Positions 1 through 6,457 of a DNA stretch of 43,942 bases are shown here, in pieces. Position 1 is the stretch's first letter. Every line of letters begins with the position of its first letter. Below the pieces are notes generated by a model. The model was not told the DNA's origin, searched no databases, and worked only from the letters and a program-made list of their open reading frames with translations. The position numbers and the translations under genes were made by a program. Origin of the DNA: Lactobacillus nasalidis (GTDB taxonomy: Bacteria > Bacillota > Bacilli > Lactobacillales > Lactobacillaceae); contig NZ_BOCG01000451.1 of the NCBI RefSeq assembly GCF_016587775.1, positions 1 through 43,942 of the forward strand. Direction: 5' to 3'.

Positions 1-110
1 ATTCCTCCACGCTCCATCCCATATTTTCGGCTGAGGTAGGTGCCTCTTCTATGATCGTCTACCCATTCGTGGTAGATAGCGAGTTTTATTTCTTTAGTGT
101 ATTTAGTCAT
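1..110 (-). mobile_element. IS transposase, N-terminal fragment
   Basis: An ATG at 110 reads leftward out of the window for about 36 codons, starting MTKYTKEIKLAIYHEW and continuing with a YLSRKYGM helix-turn-helix-like segment. This resembles the first DNA-binding domain of IS3-type OrfA transposases. Only the N-terminus is visible, so family and completeness cannot be judged. It lies outside the prophage, on the host side of the decayed EAL gene. Confidence 0.5.
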
Positions 111-118
111 GAAAATAA

Positions 119-148
119 CCCCCGAAATTAGTGTCCTAATTTCGGGGG
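119..148. terminator. Perfect 13-bp inverted repeat upstream of IS transposase
   Basis: CCCCCGAAATTAG (119-131) and CTAATTTCGGGGG (136-148) are perfectly complementary around a 4-base loop. A T-run at about 165-170 lies a little way downstream on the plus strand. It sits immediately upstream of the transposase start. It could be a terminator of the EAL fragment or IS, or a structure that shields the transposase from read-through. Confidence 0.5.
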
Positions 149-176
149 TCATATCATAGCGGGTATTTTTTGCTGG

Positions 177-329
177 CTAAAGATAAGGCGCCATTTTCTG
201 GTAAAGCTCATCCAAAGGCGCTGGCTGGCTGAACAGGTAGCCCTGGGCCAGATTGCAGCCGGCATCTTTAAGGAAGTCAAACTGCTCTTGGCTTTCAACT
301 CCTTCACAAACAGTCCTGATGCCCAACTG
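177..329 (-). pseudogene. EAL-domain c-di-GMP phosphodiesterase, C-terminal fragment
   Basis: Reading leftward, about 50 codons end at a TAG (177-179). They encode LGIRTVCEGVESQEQ, then GYLFSQPAP and KMAPYL. The CEGVE and Q-G-Y-L-F-S-(Q/K)-P strings are signatures of the last part of EAL cyclic-di-GMP phosphodiesterase domains. Directly upstream in frame is a TAA (330-332), and no other EAL sequence is seen, so most of the gene is missing. It is a host-side relic, possibly broken by prophage or IS insertion. Confidence 0.75.
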
Positions 330-671
330 TTATGCTCCTGAAAAATTTCGATAAATTTAACTGCTTACATAATGATTCTAGCATATATCTTTAGGCCGCT
401 GACCAGCAAAGCGGGAGGGAATGCCAAAAGTTAAATCCAGGTAAAGCAAGCTGCTGGCAGGATGAAAACGCTGTCTTTTAGTCCTGTAAAAATTAAGTTA
501 ACTAAGCAAAATAAACTGAAAAAATAAAGTCAAGGCTTGCAATAACTTTGAAATTTTGTTAAGAAACCGGCCTACTTTAAGATAAATTAAGTATTTTACA
601 AATATGGCCTTTAAGCCCTGTTATATCAAGGTTTCAATAGGCAGGCGGGAACCGAACGGGAACCAAGACAT
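330..671. other. Left-end non-coding region, probable attL side
   Basis: No open frame with a credible start is visible here. The stretch is AT-rich. It ends with a short direct repeat of GGGAACC at 648-664, close to the 3' end of the integrase gene, where phage attachment sites and integrase arm sites normally lie. I could not find a core sequence shared with the right end of the window, so no att site is assigned. Confidence 0.4.
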
Positions 672-711
672 AAAAAGAGCACGTTTTTGATCTCAAACGT
701 GCCCTTTTTTT
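672..711. terminator. Terminator downstream of integrase
   Basis: GCACGTTT (679-686) pairs with AAACGTGC (695-702), flanked by A-rich sequence on the left and a T-run (704-711) on the right. Read leftward, the hairpin is followed by a CTCTTTTTA tract, fitting rho-independent termination of the leftward lysogeny operon. The flanking A and T tracts could make it bidirectional. Confidence 0.75.
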
Positions 712-716
712 GCTGT

Positions 717-1808
717 TTAATTGGATAGTTCATCTAGGATTTGTTCAATGTGGTCATCGCTCTGTTGCCTGAGTTCGTCAATCAAATAGGCATACGTGTC
801 CGACGTGATCGTCATGTTGGCATGTCCTAGTCGCTTGCTTATAGCATACAACGAGACGCCATGATAAAGCAAGAGGGCAACATGGCTATGGCGTAAACTA
901 TGGAAATGAAACCCTCGCTTTGCTATTCCGGCCAGCTTTAAATACTTGCGCAGATTGCTGTTAACAGTGCTCTGAGTTGGCAAGTCACCAATCACGTTGG
1001 CAAAAACAAACGGCTGCCTGTTAATCTTCAAGCTACGCAATTCATTTAAGAAATCCTCAGATACCCGGATTGTGCGAATTGAGTGGCTTGTTTTAGGTTT
1101 CTTGACCTGCTTTCTTCGTTCGTCATACGTGTGATTAACCTTAATTACATGCTTGTCAAAGTCGATGTCAGACCATTTCAAAGCCGTTATCTCCCCAATT
1201 CTCATGCCAGTATAAATGGCCGTCAAGATCATATAGCGGGCCGTCTGGGTTGGTTTAATGCCGTCTTCAAGCGTGCTGATTAGCTGCTTGATTTCAGCGA
1301 TTGACAGATATTCCACCTTGCGGGTTTTCTTGTCATTCCAAACCATCGTTGACTTCTTCGTAAAATCTACAGAGATCAAGCCGTCATCAATGGCGTTCTG
1401 GACGCACGACCTTATAAAGCCCGTCATGATTTGCATGTAAGACTTGGAATGATCTGCGCCGACCTTGTTTACAAATTCTTGATAGTCCCGCCGGCTGATT
1501 CGGCTGATCTTGGCTGTTCCGAAAAAAGAAGATACCTGTTTATGTGTGTTCAGATAGACACTCTTTGAACCTTCCGACAATTTCATTAAGCGGTAGGTTT
1601 TCAGCCAGTCAAGGTAGTAATCCGCAAATACCGGGTCCTGATTAGAGATCTGTTTCTTTCCCTTGGCAACTTCCATTTCAGCCGCCCATTGCATGGCTTG
1701 CCGTTTGGTATCAAAGCCTTGCTTTGATTTTGTGTGTCTCTTTCCATCTACACCATTCCAAGAGACCTTGGCCCGCCATTTTCCGTTTCGTTTCTCAATG
1801 TAAGGCAT
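717..1808 (-). CDS. int: Phage integrase (tyrosine recombinase)
   Basis: A 363-residue site-specific recombinase that inserts and, with host factors, excises the prophage. The order is a short N-terminal arm-binding domain (residues 1-50, with YIEKRNGKWRAKVSW), a SAM-like core-binding domain (about 55-160) and the catalytic domain. The catalytic arginine lies in TGMRIGEI; further in are H303 and R306 (HSLRH), H329 (LGHANMT) and the nucleophile Y339 (SDTYAYL). Length matches the usual 350-390. I chose the ATG at 1808 because GGAGG sits 7 bases upstream; a longer frame starts at 1856 without a site. It is the last gene of the leftward operon and is followed by a terminator. All catalytic residues are present, so it should be active. 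Confidence 0.97.
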   Translation of the reverse strand: MPYIEKRNGKWRAKVSWNGVDGKRHTKSKQGFDTKRQAMQWAAEMEVAKGKKQISNQDPVFADYYLDWLKTYRLMKLSEGSKSVYLNTHKQVSSFFGTAKISRISRRDYQEFVNKVGADHSKSYMQIMTGFIRSCVQNAIDDGLISVDFTKKSTMVWNDKKTRKVEYLSIAEIKQLISTLEDGIKPTQTARYMILTAIYTGMRIGEITALKWSDIDFDKHVIKVNHTYDERRKQVKKPKTSHSIRTIRVSEDFLNELRSLKINRQPFVFANVIGDLPTQSTVNSNLRKYLKLAGIAKRGFHFHSLRHSHVALLLYHGVSLYAISKRLGHANMTITSDTYAYLIDELRQQSDDHIEQILDELSN

Positions 1809-1868
1809 TTTATAACCTCCGTAGTTACAACTACGCTGGTATGAAAAAAGCGCCATGTTGGCGCTATT

Positions 1869-2447
1869 CTATCTAACAAACCGTTTGCCACATTTCATGC
1901 AAACAAAATCAGTTTTCTTGGTTGCTTTGCCGTTTGATCCTGATCCATAGCCCCACATAATTTCACGGCTGAGGCTGAAGTCTTTCCGGTGCACGCCGAT
2001 GGGCTTGACGTTGTGACTATGGCAATGAGGGCATTTAATAGAGTGTTTCATGTCCTTAATCTGTTGCTTTTGGATCTTTAGCTGATTCTTCTTTAATTGC
2101 ATGTCCATCTTGTCTGCTTGTGCCTGCGTTTTAGCGGCCTTGGCTTCCTTTTGAAGCCGTTCTTCGTGGATCCGTTGCATCGCCTTGTCTGCGTCGGCTT
2201 TGCGCTGTTCAGGCGTCCGTTTGTCTGCAAAAGCCGGGTTAGTGCCAACGATCAAAAAGGTCAAGATCATTGAGACAGTGCCCGGGTGCCAGCCCCAATG
2301 AAGGAAAATCATGTTGGCTGCACCTACAAAGAAGCCAATCGTGATGGCGTAAGCAAAGGCGCTTGCTGTATCGCCCTTCCAGAATTTCGGTTCTTTCTTT
2401 TCAGTATTTTCTGTTTTCTTCGTTGGAGTAGTTTTCTTGTCATCCAT
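1869..2447 (-). CDS. Membrane protein with C-terminal zinc ribbon
   Basis: 192 residues, function unknown. Visible parts are a charged lysine-rich N-terminus (1-24), two hydrophobic segments (about 27-70, possibly one hairpin through the membrane), a long charged helix likely to form a coiled coil (75-135), and a C-terminal zinc ribbon with CPHC and CMKC cysteine pairs. It lies between the integrase and the ImmA/repressor genes. Phages of lactic acid bacteria often carry superinfection-exclusion or other lysogenic-conversion genes there, and expression from the prophage is likely. That role is inference from position only. The start has only a weak purine-rich site upstream. Confidence 0.8.
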   Translation of the reverse strand: MDDKKTTPTKKTENTEKKEPKFWKGDTASAFAYAITIGFFVGAANMIFLHWGWHPGTVSMILTFLIVGTNPAFADKRTPEQRKADADKAMQRIHEERLQKEAKAAKTQAQADKMDMQLKKNQLKIQKQQIKDMKHSIKCPHCHSHNVKPIGVHRKDFSLSREIMWGYGSGSNGKATKKTDFVCMKCGKRFVR

Positions 2448-2469
2448 TTTCTTTCACTCTTTCTTTTTT

Positions 2470-2493
2470 CGACTGCCGAATTTTCGACAGTCG
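2470..2493. promoter_or_regulatory. Inverted repeat between ImmA-like gene and membrane gene
   Basis: CGACTG (2470-2475) and CAGTCG (2488-2493) are complementary around 12 bases. The repeat lies in the 52-base gap upstream of the membrane/zinc-ribbon gene. In the leftward direction it is followed by A residues, not T residues, so it is not a normal terminator. It may be an operator or an mRNA structure. Confidence 0.4.
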
Positions 2494-2499
2494 GATTTA

Positions 2500-2895
2500 T
2501 CACACACTAAATTTCATCAAATTAACCACCGTGCCAAACATTTTGCTAGGTATTCCAAACGCTGACATAAAGTCATAAGCGTTGTTATAGCTGATTCCCA
2601 ACCGCTGGGAGTAGGTCCAAATCAATTCGGTTGAGAATTCGTCTGCTTCGTGTTCCTGCTTGATCTTGGCCGAGGGTGAAACGCAATCAAGTTCATGATG
2701 TGCTAACACGATATGGCCTAGTTCATGGAGAATGACAAAGGGGAGCATTGGCTTAGGATTGGCATTAGGGTTAATGATTACCAAATTATGCTGTACTACG
2801 GCGCAAGATTTGAAATCAGGCCGCTGGTAGGTAATTTCTATACCTACACCATAGCCAAGAACAGCATTAATTGCAAAATCGATTGCATTATCCAT
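2500..2895 (-). CDS. ImmA/IrrE-family metallopeptidase
   Basis: 131 residues with the zinc-protease motif HELGH (residues 57-61) and a downstream EHEADEF acidic motif (about 81-87) that supplies the third ligand. This is the hallmark of ImmA/IrrE proteins (DUF955). In ICEBs1 and many phages such proteins cleave the adjacent CI-like repressor on induction. The gene starts 5 bases after the repressor stop and has no strong ribosome binding site, so translation is probably coupled to the repressor. The arrangement CI then ImmA suggests proteolytic control of the lysogenic switch. The protease assignment is firm; the substrate is inferred from neighbourhood. Confidence 0.93.
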   Translation of the reverse strand: MDNAIDFAINAVLGYGVGIEITYQRPDFKSCAVVQHNLVIINPNANPKPMLPFVILHELGHIVLAHHELDCVSPSAKIKQEHEADEFSTELIWTYSQRLGISYNNAYDFMSAFGIPSKMFGTVVNLMKFSV

Positions 2896-2900
2896 AGCTG

Positions 2901-3227
2901 TTAATTCTTGCCTTCGTGTCTTTCAAGAATTGCCTTAATGATTCCCATGTCATCGGGCGAGACCTTGTGACCGTTATAAAGAAGAACCTCCGGATCTTTT
3001 GCAAGATCGATTTCTCTTTTTTCAGGCTTTTCTCTACCTAAAAGGTAGTCAGTGGACACGTCGTAAAGTGCTGCTATCTTTGAGATCGTTTCTAGATCCG
3101 GTTCACGGCTTCCGTATTCATAGTTGGCGTACTTTTGGAGACTCATTCCGAGCGACTGCGCAACCCGTGTTTTTGTCCAACCTTGGCGCTCTCTCAAATA
3201 TGTCAGTCTTGTGCTAATGTCAGACAT
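2901..3227 (-). CDS. CI-like repressor (XRE family)
   Basis: 108 residues. The N-terminal XRE helix-turn-helix (about 5-62, with TRVAQSLGMSLQKYANYEYG) binds operators. The C-terminal third is short and has no LexA-type peptidase, which fits inactivation by the ImmA-like protein next door. I chose the ATG at 3227 because GGAGG lies just upstream; a longer frame would add 12 residues. It is the first gene of the leftward operon, divergent from cro, so it should maintain lysogeny by occupying the operators between 3277 and 3382. Confidence 0.92.
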   Translation of the reverse strand: MSDISTRLTYLRERQGWTKTRVAQSLGMSLQKYANYEYGSREPDLETISKIAALYDVSTDYLLGREKPEKREIDLAKDPEVLLYNGHKVSPDDMGIIKAILERHEGKN

Positions 3228-3276
3228 TTTAAGTTTCCTCCTTTTCTCAATACTTTTAAGCACATTTTACGCCAAA

Positions 3277-3382
3277 CTAAACAGTATGAAAAGAAACCAC
3301 AACAAAAAGTTTAGCAAAAGGGTTGATTCTAAACATAATGTATAGTAGAATGTAAACATCAATAGCTAAACAAAACGTTTAG
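3277..3382. promoter_or_regulatory. Divergent promoter/operator region of the lysis-lysogeny switch
   Basis: The half-site CTAAAC or its complement GTTTAG recurs at 3277, 3309, 3329 and as a full inverted pair at 3366-3382 (CTAAAC-AAAAC-GTTTAG). The site at 3301-3314 differs by one base from the 14-base right part of the 3366-3382 site. A rightward promoter is visible: TTGATT (3323-3328), 17 bases, TAGAAT (3346-3351). It would start just before the strongest operator, so a protein bound there would block cro. The leftward promoter for the repressor must lie between about 3230 and 3320, but no single -35/-10 pair stands out. Confidence 0.75.
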
Positions 3383-3397
3383 TGGAAAGGAGGCATT

Positions 3398-3604
3398 ATG
3401 TCTGTATTAAGAAACGACGCTCTTGAAATGCTGAATGCAGAAGTGAAGCGTTCAGGCGTCAAAAATCGCTGGATTGCCCAAAAGATGGGCATTTCAGAGC
3501 AGTATGTAAGCTTGATTCTAAACGGTAGAAGAAAGCTTACGGCCGACAAAGCGATTGCCATTGCAAAAGCGCTTGGTGTCGACTACCGCATTTTTTTAAA
3601 ATAA
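3398..3604 (+). CDS. Cro-like regulator (XRE family)
   Basis: 68 residues made almost only of one helix-turn-helix (about 20-60: RWIAQKMGISEQYVSLILNG), ending AKALGVDYRIFLK. It is the first rightward gene, divergent from the repressor, preceded by AAAGGAGG. Size, position and the flanking operators fit a Cro-type repressor that commits the phage to the lytic programme. An operator copy directly follows the gene (3607-3623). Confidence 0.88.
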   Translation: MSVLRNDALEMLNAEVKRSGVKNRWIAQKMGISEQYVSLILNGRRKLTADKAIAIAKALGVDYRIFLK

Positions 3605-3606
3605 AG

Positions 3607-3623
3607 TTCAACAAAACGTTTAG
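3607..3623. promoter_or_regulatory. Extra repressor operator between cro and antirepressor
   Basis: AACAAAACGTTTAG at 3610-3623 is identical to 14 bases of the operator upstream of cro (3369-3382). The left half here is degenerate (TTCAAC instead of CTAAAC). It lies in the 31-base gap before the antirepressor GTG start, so repressor or Cro bound here could impede transcription into the antirepressor. Confidence 0.7.
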
Positions 3624-3635
3624 AAAGGATATAAC

Positions 3636-4358
3636 GTGAGCGAAAAAGAAATCAAAGCTTTCTCTTTTGAAGAGACCAAAATCAGAGCCTTGCTCATTGA
3701 TAACCAACCTTGGTTTGTTGGCAATGATGTTGCCAAGGCCCTAGGCTACTCAAATTATCGTAACGCTGTTCAAAAGCATGTTGATGAAGAAGACACCCTG
3801 CGTACCCAAATCGAGTACGCAGGTCAGCGCAGAGAAATGACGTTAATCAACGAATCTGGACTTTATGGTCTGATTCTTTCATCTAAGTTGCCAACCGCTA
3901 AGGTCTTCAAACATTGGGTGACCAGCAAAGTATTGCCAGACATTCGTAAGACTGGAAGCTACCAAAAGCCTGACAGTTACATGATCGAAAACAAAGTAGA
4001 ACGGGCCAAGCGTTGGATTGAGGAAGAGCAAGAACGGGAATTGGCACAAAAGCAACTCAAGTTGCAAGCACCAAAAGTTGCCTATTACGACGAGGTAATC
4101 GACAAACACGGCTTAACGAATTTCCGCCGGACAGCTCAATTACTTAACTTGAAAGAAAAGAAGTTTATCAACGCTTTGTTAGACCGCAAGTACGTCTACC
4201 GAGACGCTAACAAACGTCTTCAACCATACGCTCAATACGTTGGCCGCTACTTTGAAGTGAAGGACACCCATTCCGGTTTTCCCCAAACGTTCATTACACC
4301 AGAGGGCAGATCACGCTTTAACAAGATTTTGAAAGGAGACAACAATGAATCTGATTAA
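3636..4358 (+). CDS. Phage antirepressor (BRO-N + ANT domains)
   Basis: 240 residues starting at a GTG with AGAAAGGAT upstream. The N-terminal BRO-N domain (1-105) contains WFVGNDVAKALGYSNYRNAV and TLINESGLYGLIL. A charged helical linker follows. The C-terminal ANT/KilA-C domain (about 130-235) contains YYDEVIDKHGLTNFRRTAQL. Antirepressors of this class counter the CI repressor or act as early DNA-binding regulators. The gene follows cro and carries its own operator, consistent with early expression after induction. The domain assignment is clear; the target is inferred. Confidence 0.92.
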   Translation: MSEKEIKAFSFEETKIRALLIDNQPWFVGNDVAKALGYSNYRNAVQKHVDEEDTLRTQIEYAGQRREMTLINESGLYGLILSSKLPTAKVFKHWVTSKVLPDIRKTGSYQKPDSYMIENKVERAKRWIEEEQERELAQKQLKLQAPKVAYYDEVIDKHGLTNFRRTAQLLNLKEKKFINALLDRKYVYRDANKRLQPYAQYVGRYFEVKDTHSGFPQTFITPEGRSRFNKILKGDNNESD

Positions 4359-4671
4359 CGAAAATGCCTTGGCTGAGATGATCGCCAAGGCAGTTCAAGA
4401 GCAACGCCCCCGGCTGGAAGAGGACTTGACCGGCCGAACAATCGGAATCAATGAGTTCCGCCGTAAATATTGCGGTGGAAAGTCAGCAGAATGGGTCAGA
4501 ACCTTTGTCTTTGATCGATTCCCTGAAACCGATTGGGCCAACGGCGGCTGGTGTGTCAACCCGCACCGGGCCGAGGGGTCAAGGGGGACCATCATTTTTG
4601 AAAAGCGGGCGGCCGCTTGGATTGAAGAACACCAGTTAGAAATTGACTGGAATGAGCGGTTGGCAAAGTGA
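4345..4671 (+). CDS. DUF771-family phage protein
   Basis: 108 residues. The conserved part is INEFRRKYCGGKSAEWVRTF followed by a W-rich segment and WCVNPHRAEGSRG, typical of DUF771. These are small early proteins of Firmicute phages thought to bind DNA (excisionase-like), without a proven role. It overlaps the antirepressor by 14 bases and has GAAAGGAG upstream, so it belongs to the same early transcript. Excisionase is possible by position but unproven. Confidence 0.8.
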   Translation: MNLINENALAEMIAKAVQEQRPRLEEDLTGRTIGINEFRRKYCGGKSAEWVRTFVFDRFPETDWANGGWCVNPHRAEGSRGTIIFEKRAAAWIEEHQLEIDWNERLAK

Positions 4672-4685
4672 ATTAGGAGGTAAAC

Positions 4686-4781
4686 ATGATTTCTGTAATT
4701 GAAGGCGTTGCTTGGTTTGTGTTGGGTCTGTTGGCCGGTGTCGTCATTGGCGACCCGGATAAGAAGAAGTATTTCAACTAG
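4686..4781 (+). CDS. Small single-pass membrane protein
   Basis: 31 residues, MISVIEGVAWFVLGLLAG then a short VIGDPDKKKYFN tail. One hydrophobic segment spans residues 4-22. A strong TTAGGAGG site sits 6 bases upstream, which supports real translation. Function unknown; it may be a small inner-membrane effector or an anchor. Confidence 0.65.
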   Translation: MISVIEGVAWFVLGLLAGVVIGDPDKKKYFN

Positions 4782-4796
4782 AAAGGAGGTGGTTTG

Positions 4797-4874
4797 GTGT
4801 CAAAAGAGACAATCAAAAAGCTGTTGGAAGCGTCAAACGCATTCACGACGGCAAACAAAAAGCGCTCCCGGTAA
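4797..4874 (+). CDS. Very small basic protein
   Basis: 25 residues starting at GTG: VSKETIKKLLEASNAFTTAN then KKRSR. AAAGGAGG lies at 4782-4789, a suitable spacing from the GTG. It is basic and probably helical. No family is recognised. The ribosome binding site is the main reason to list it. Confidence 0.45.
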   Translation: MSKETIKKLLEASNAFTTANKKRSR

Positions 4875-4932
4875 GGAAGCGCAGCGAGACAATCTAATAT
4901 CTAATAAATCTACAAAGGAAGTGTACCACAAA

Positions 4933-5214
4933 ATGGAGCAGATTGAAAACCACATGATTGTTGAAGCCCGGCAAAAGTTCATCATGGAGCAGGCCGCCGA
5001 GCTTATGGACGTTGACAACCCCGACGAGGAAGCCCAACGGGAATACCTGATTGACGAGATCGACCGGACAACGGTTGTGGGCGTCCTGTTAGAATCCACG
5101 GGGCTTGGAAGCATTGAAGACATCGGGGATTTCTTAGCCGACGCAACGCTGGACGACTTAGAAAGCCTGTTGCACGACATTGAAGACTATGAGGAACATC
5201 ATGACGATTTCTGA
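4933..5214 (+). CDS. Acidic early phage protein, unknown
   Basis: 93 residues, strongly acidic at the C-terminus (DIEDYEEHHDDF) and probably all-helical. I chose the ATG at 4933 (MEQIENHMIVEAR): AAAGGAA lies about 12 bases upstream, and the longer open frame to 4699 runs through the two small genes before it. The stop overlaps the next gene. Family not recognised; a DNA mimic is conceivable from the charge alone but unsupported. Confidence 0.7.
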   Translation: MEQIENHMIVEARQKFIMEQAAELMDVDNPDEEAQREYLIDEIDRTTVVGVLLESTGLGSIEDIGDFLADATLDDLESLLHDIEDYEEHHDDF

Positions 5215-5479
5215 AATCTTAAAGAGCTATCAAGACCAGATAATCGACCAAGTCAGCGAGCTTGAAAGCCGTCTCTATGTTGAGGCGGTTGAATCGAGTA
5301 AGTCGCCGGCCGGGTCGATCAGGTACTTAAAGAAATTGAAAAGCGAATTGCCCGACACTTATGCGGGAACGATTGAACAGGTCGTTCAGTACGCACTAAG
5401 CGCAAAGGCGATTGACGATGTTATCAGCAAGGTCTATGACGAGGCCTTGAAGCAGGAATGGAGACAGAACGATGACTGA
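5201..5479 (+). CDS. Early phage protein, unknown
   Basis: 92 residues, predicted helical, starting MTISEILKSYQDQIIDQVSE. The ATG at 5201 has GAGGA 6 bases upstream; a longer frame starts at 5180 inside the previous gene. It overlaps the ERF gene by 8 bases. Small helical proteins just upstream of ERF are usual in Firmicute phages and may serve recombination, but no family is recognised. Confidence 0.75.
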   Translation: MTISEILKSYQDQIIDQVSELESRLYVEAVESSKSPAGSIRYLKKLKSELPDTYAGTIEQVVQYALSAKAIDDVISKVYDEALKQEWRQNDD

Positions 5480-6149
5480 AAAGAAAGTACCTACCATCAC
5501 TTTGATTCAATCAGAAATGAAAGTAGGCAAAAGCAAAGACAACGATTTTGGGCATTACAAGTACCGGTCAGCGACCGACATTTACGAGGCGGCCAAGCCA
5601 TTGCTTGTTAAGTACGGGGCAAAGTTGCATGTCGACGAAGAGATCAAAGAGATCGTCGGGCGTGCAATGACCGTAGCAACCGCAACCTACACCGACGATG
5701 AAGGAAGCGTAGTTGTCCACGGTTACGCAGAGCTTTCCATGCACAAGGGAATGAGTCCCGAGCAATGCATGGGCACGGCTTCAAGCTATGCCGTTAAGTA
5801 TGCCCTGCTAAAGCTGTTCTTACTGGACGACAGCACCGACGCAGACTCTTTGGACAACACGGACGACCGCAATTCGCAGCCGATCCGCCCAATCAAGCGG
5901 CAGACACCCGAACAGAAACGGCTGCGGGCAGAAGCGACCGCCAAATTTGAAGCCAAGCAGGCAACCAAGCAGGAAGCGGCAGGCGTGATCGTTGACGCCA
6001 ACGGAACGACCTTGCTTCAACTCTATGCGGAAGCCATGCAAGCCGGCAAGGGCAGTCCAAAGAGTCAAGAGCTTGACGCATGGGCGCACCAATCAGCGCA
6101 AAACATGGCTCTTGTTCAAAGAGTGCAGGCAACGGGAGCTTGGAAATGA
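5472..6149 (+). CDS. erf: ERF-family single-strand annealing protein
   Basis: 225 residues. The conserved ERF core spans about 8-125: FGHYKYRSATDIYEAAKPLL, a central beta region, then MGTASSYAVKYALLKLF with the acidic D-D-x-x-D-A-D end. ERF proteins anneal complementary single strands and drive phage recombination and genome circularisation. The C-terminal third (130-225) is variable, basic then alanine/glutamine-rich. The gene overlaps its upstream neighbour and meets the next gene with an ATGA. It sits with SSB and RusA in the replication-recombination block, as expected. Confidence 0.92.
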   Translation: MTEKKVPTITLIQSEMKVGKSKDNDFGHYKYRSATDIYEAAKPLLVKYGAKLHVDEEIKEIVGRAMTVATATYTDDEGSVVVHGYAELSMHKGMSPEQCMGTASSYAVKYALLKLFLLDDSTDADSLDNTDDRNSQPIRPIKRQTPEQKRLRAEATAKFEAKQATKQEAAGVIVDANGTTLLQLYAEAMQAGKGSPKSQELDAWAHQSAQNMALVQRVQATGAWK

Positions 6150-6457
6150 GGCATTACGGAGATGATGCCCCTTTTCTGGACGTTGTTTACGTTCGGACAT
6201 GGCTGAGGGTCAATCACGTTTCAGCCCGCAAGCTTTGCGAAAAGGCTGGAATTGATAGTGATCTCCTTTCAAAGTGGTTTCACTACCATAACAAGCCAAG
6301 CTTGACCATGGCCCGCTACTTGGCCGAAGCAATGGGTGTGAGTGTCGTTGACATTCTTGTTAGCCCGGAAGAAGTCCCGCCAAGCGTACGCCGGGCAGAC
6401 GAACGAAGGAGACAGCACAAGCGGGCTTATGCCCGGGAGAGACGGAGGAAACAATGA
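6146..6457 (+). CDS. Helix-turn-helix protein
   Basis: 103 residues starting at the ATGA overlap with erf (6146). A helix-turn-helix lies at about 15-75: VSARKLCEKAGIDSDLLSKW, then ARYLAEAMGVSVVDILV, the usual XRE third and fourth helices. The C-terminus is very arginine-rich (RRADERRRQHKRAYARERRR), which suggests non-specific DNA or RNA contact. Position between ERF and the replication initiator suggests a replication or transcription accessory role. The upstream extension to 6080 lies inside erf and is rejected. Confidence 0.8.
   Translation: MRHYGDDAPFLDVVYVRTWLRVNHVSARKLCEKAGIDSDLLSKWFHYHNKPSLTMARYLAEAMGVSVVDILVSPEEVPPSVRRADERRRQHKRAYARERRRKQ

Noticed and set aside
226..240. 15-base sequence TGGCTGAACAGGTAG repeated at 43888-43902, as a possible att core
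   Set aside because: The left copy lies inside the EAL coding fragment, with conserved EAL sequence on both sides of it, and is nearly 500 bases from the integrase gene. A phage junction there would break the EAL frame. It is more likely coincidence, though worth a check against a prophage-free strain.
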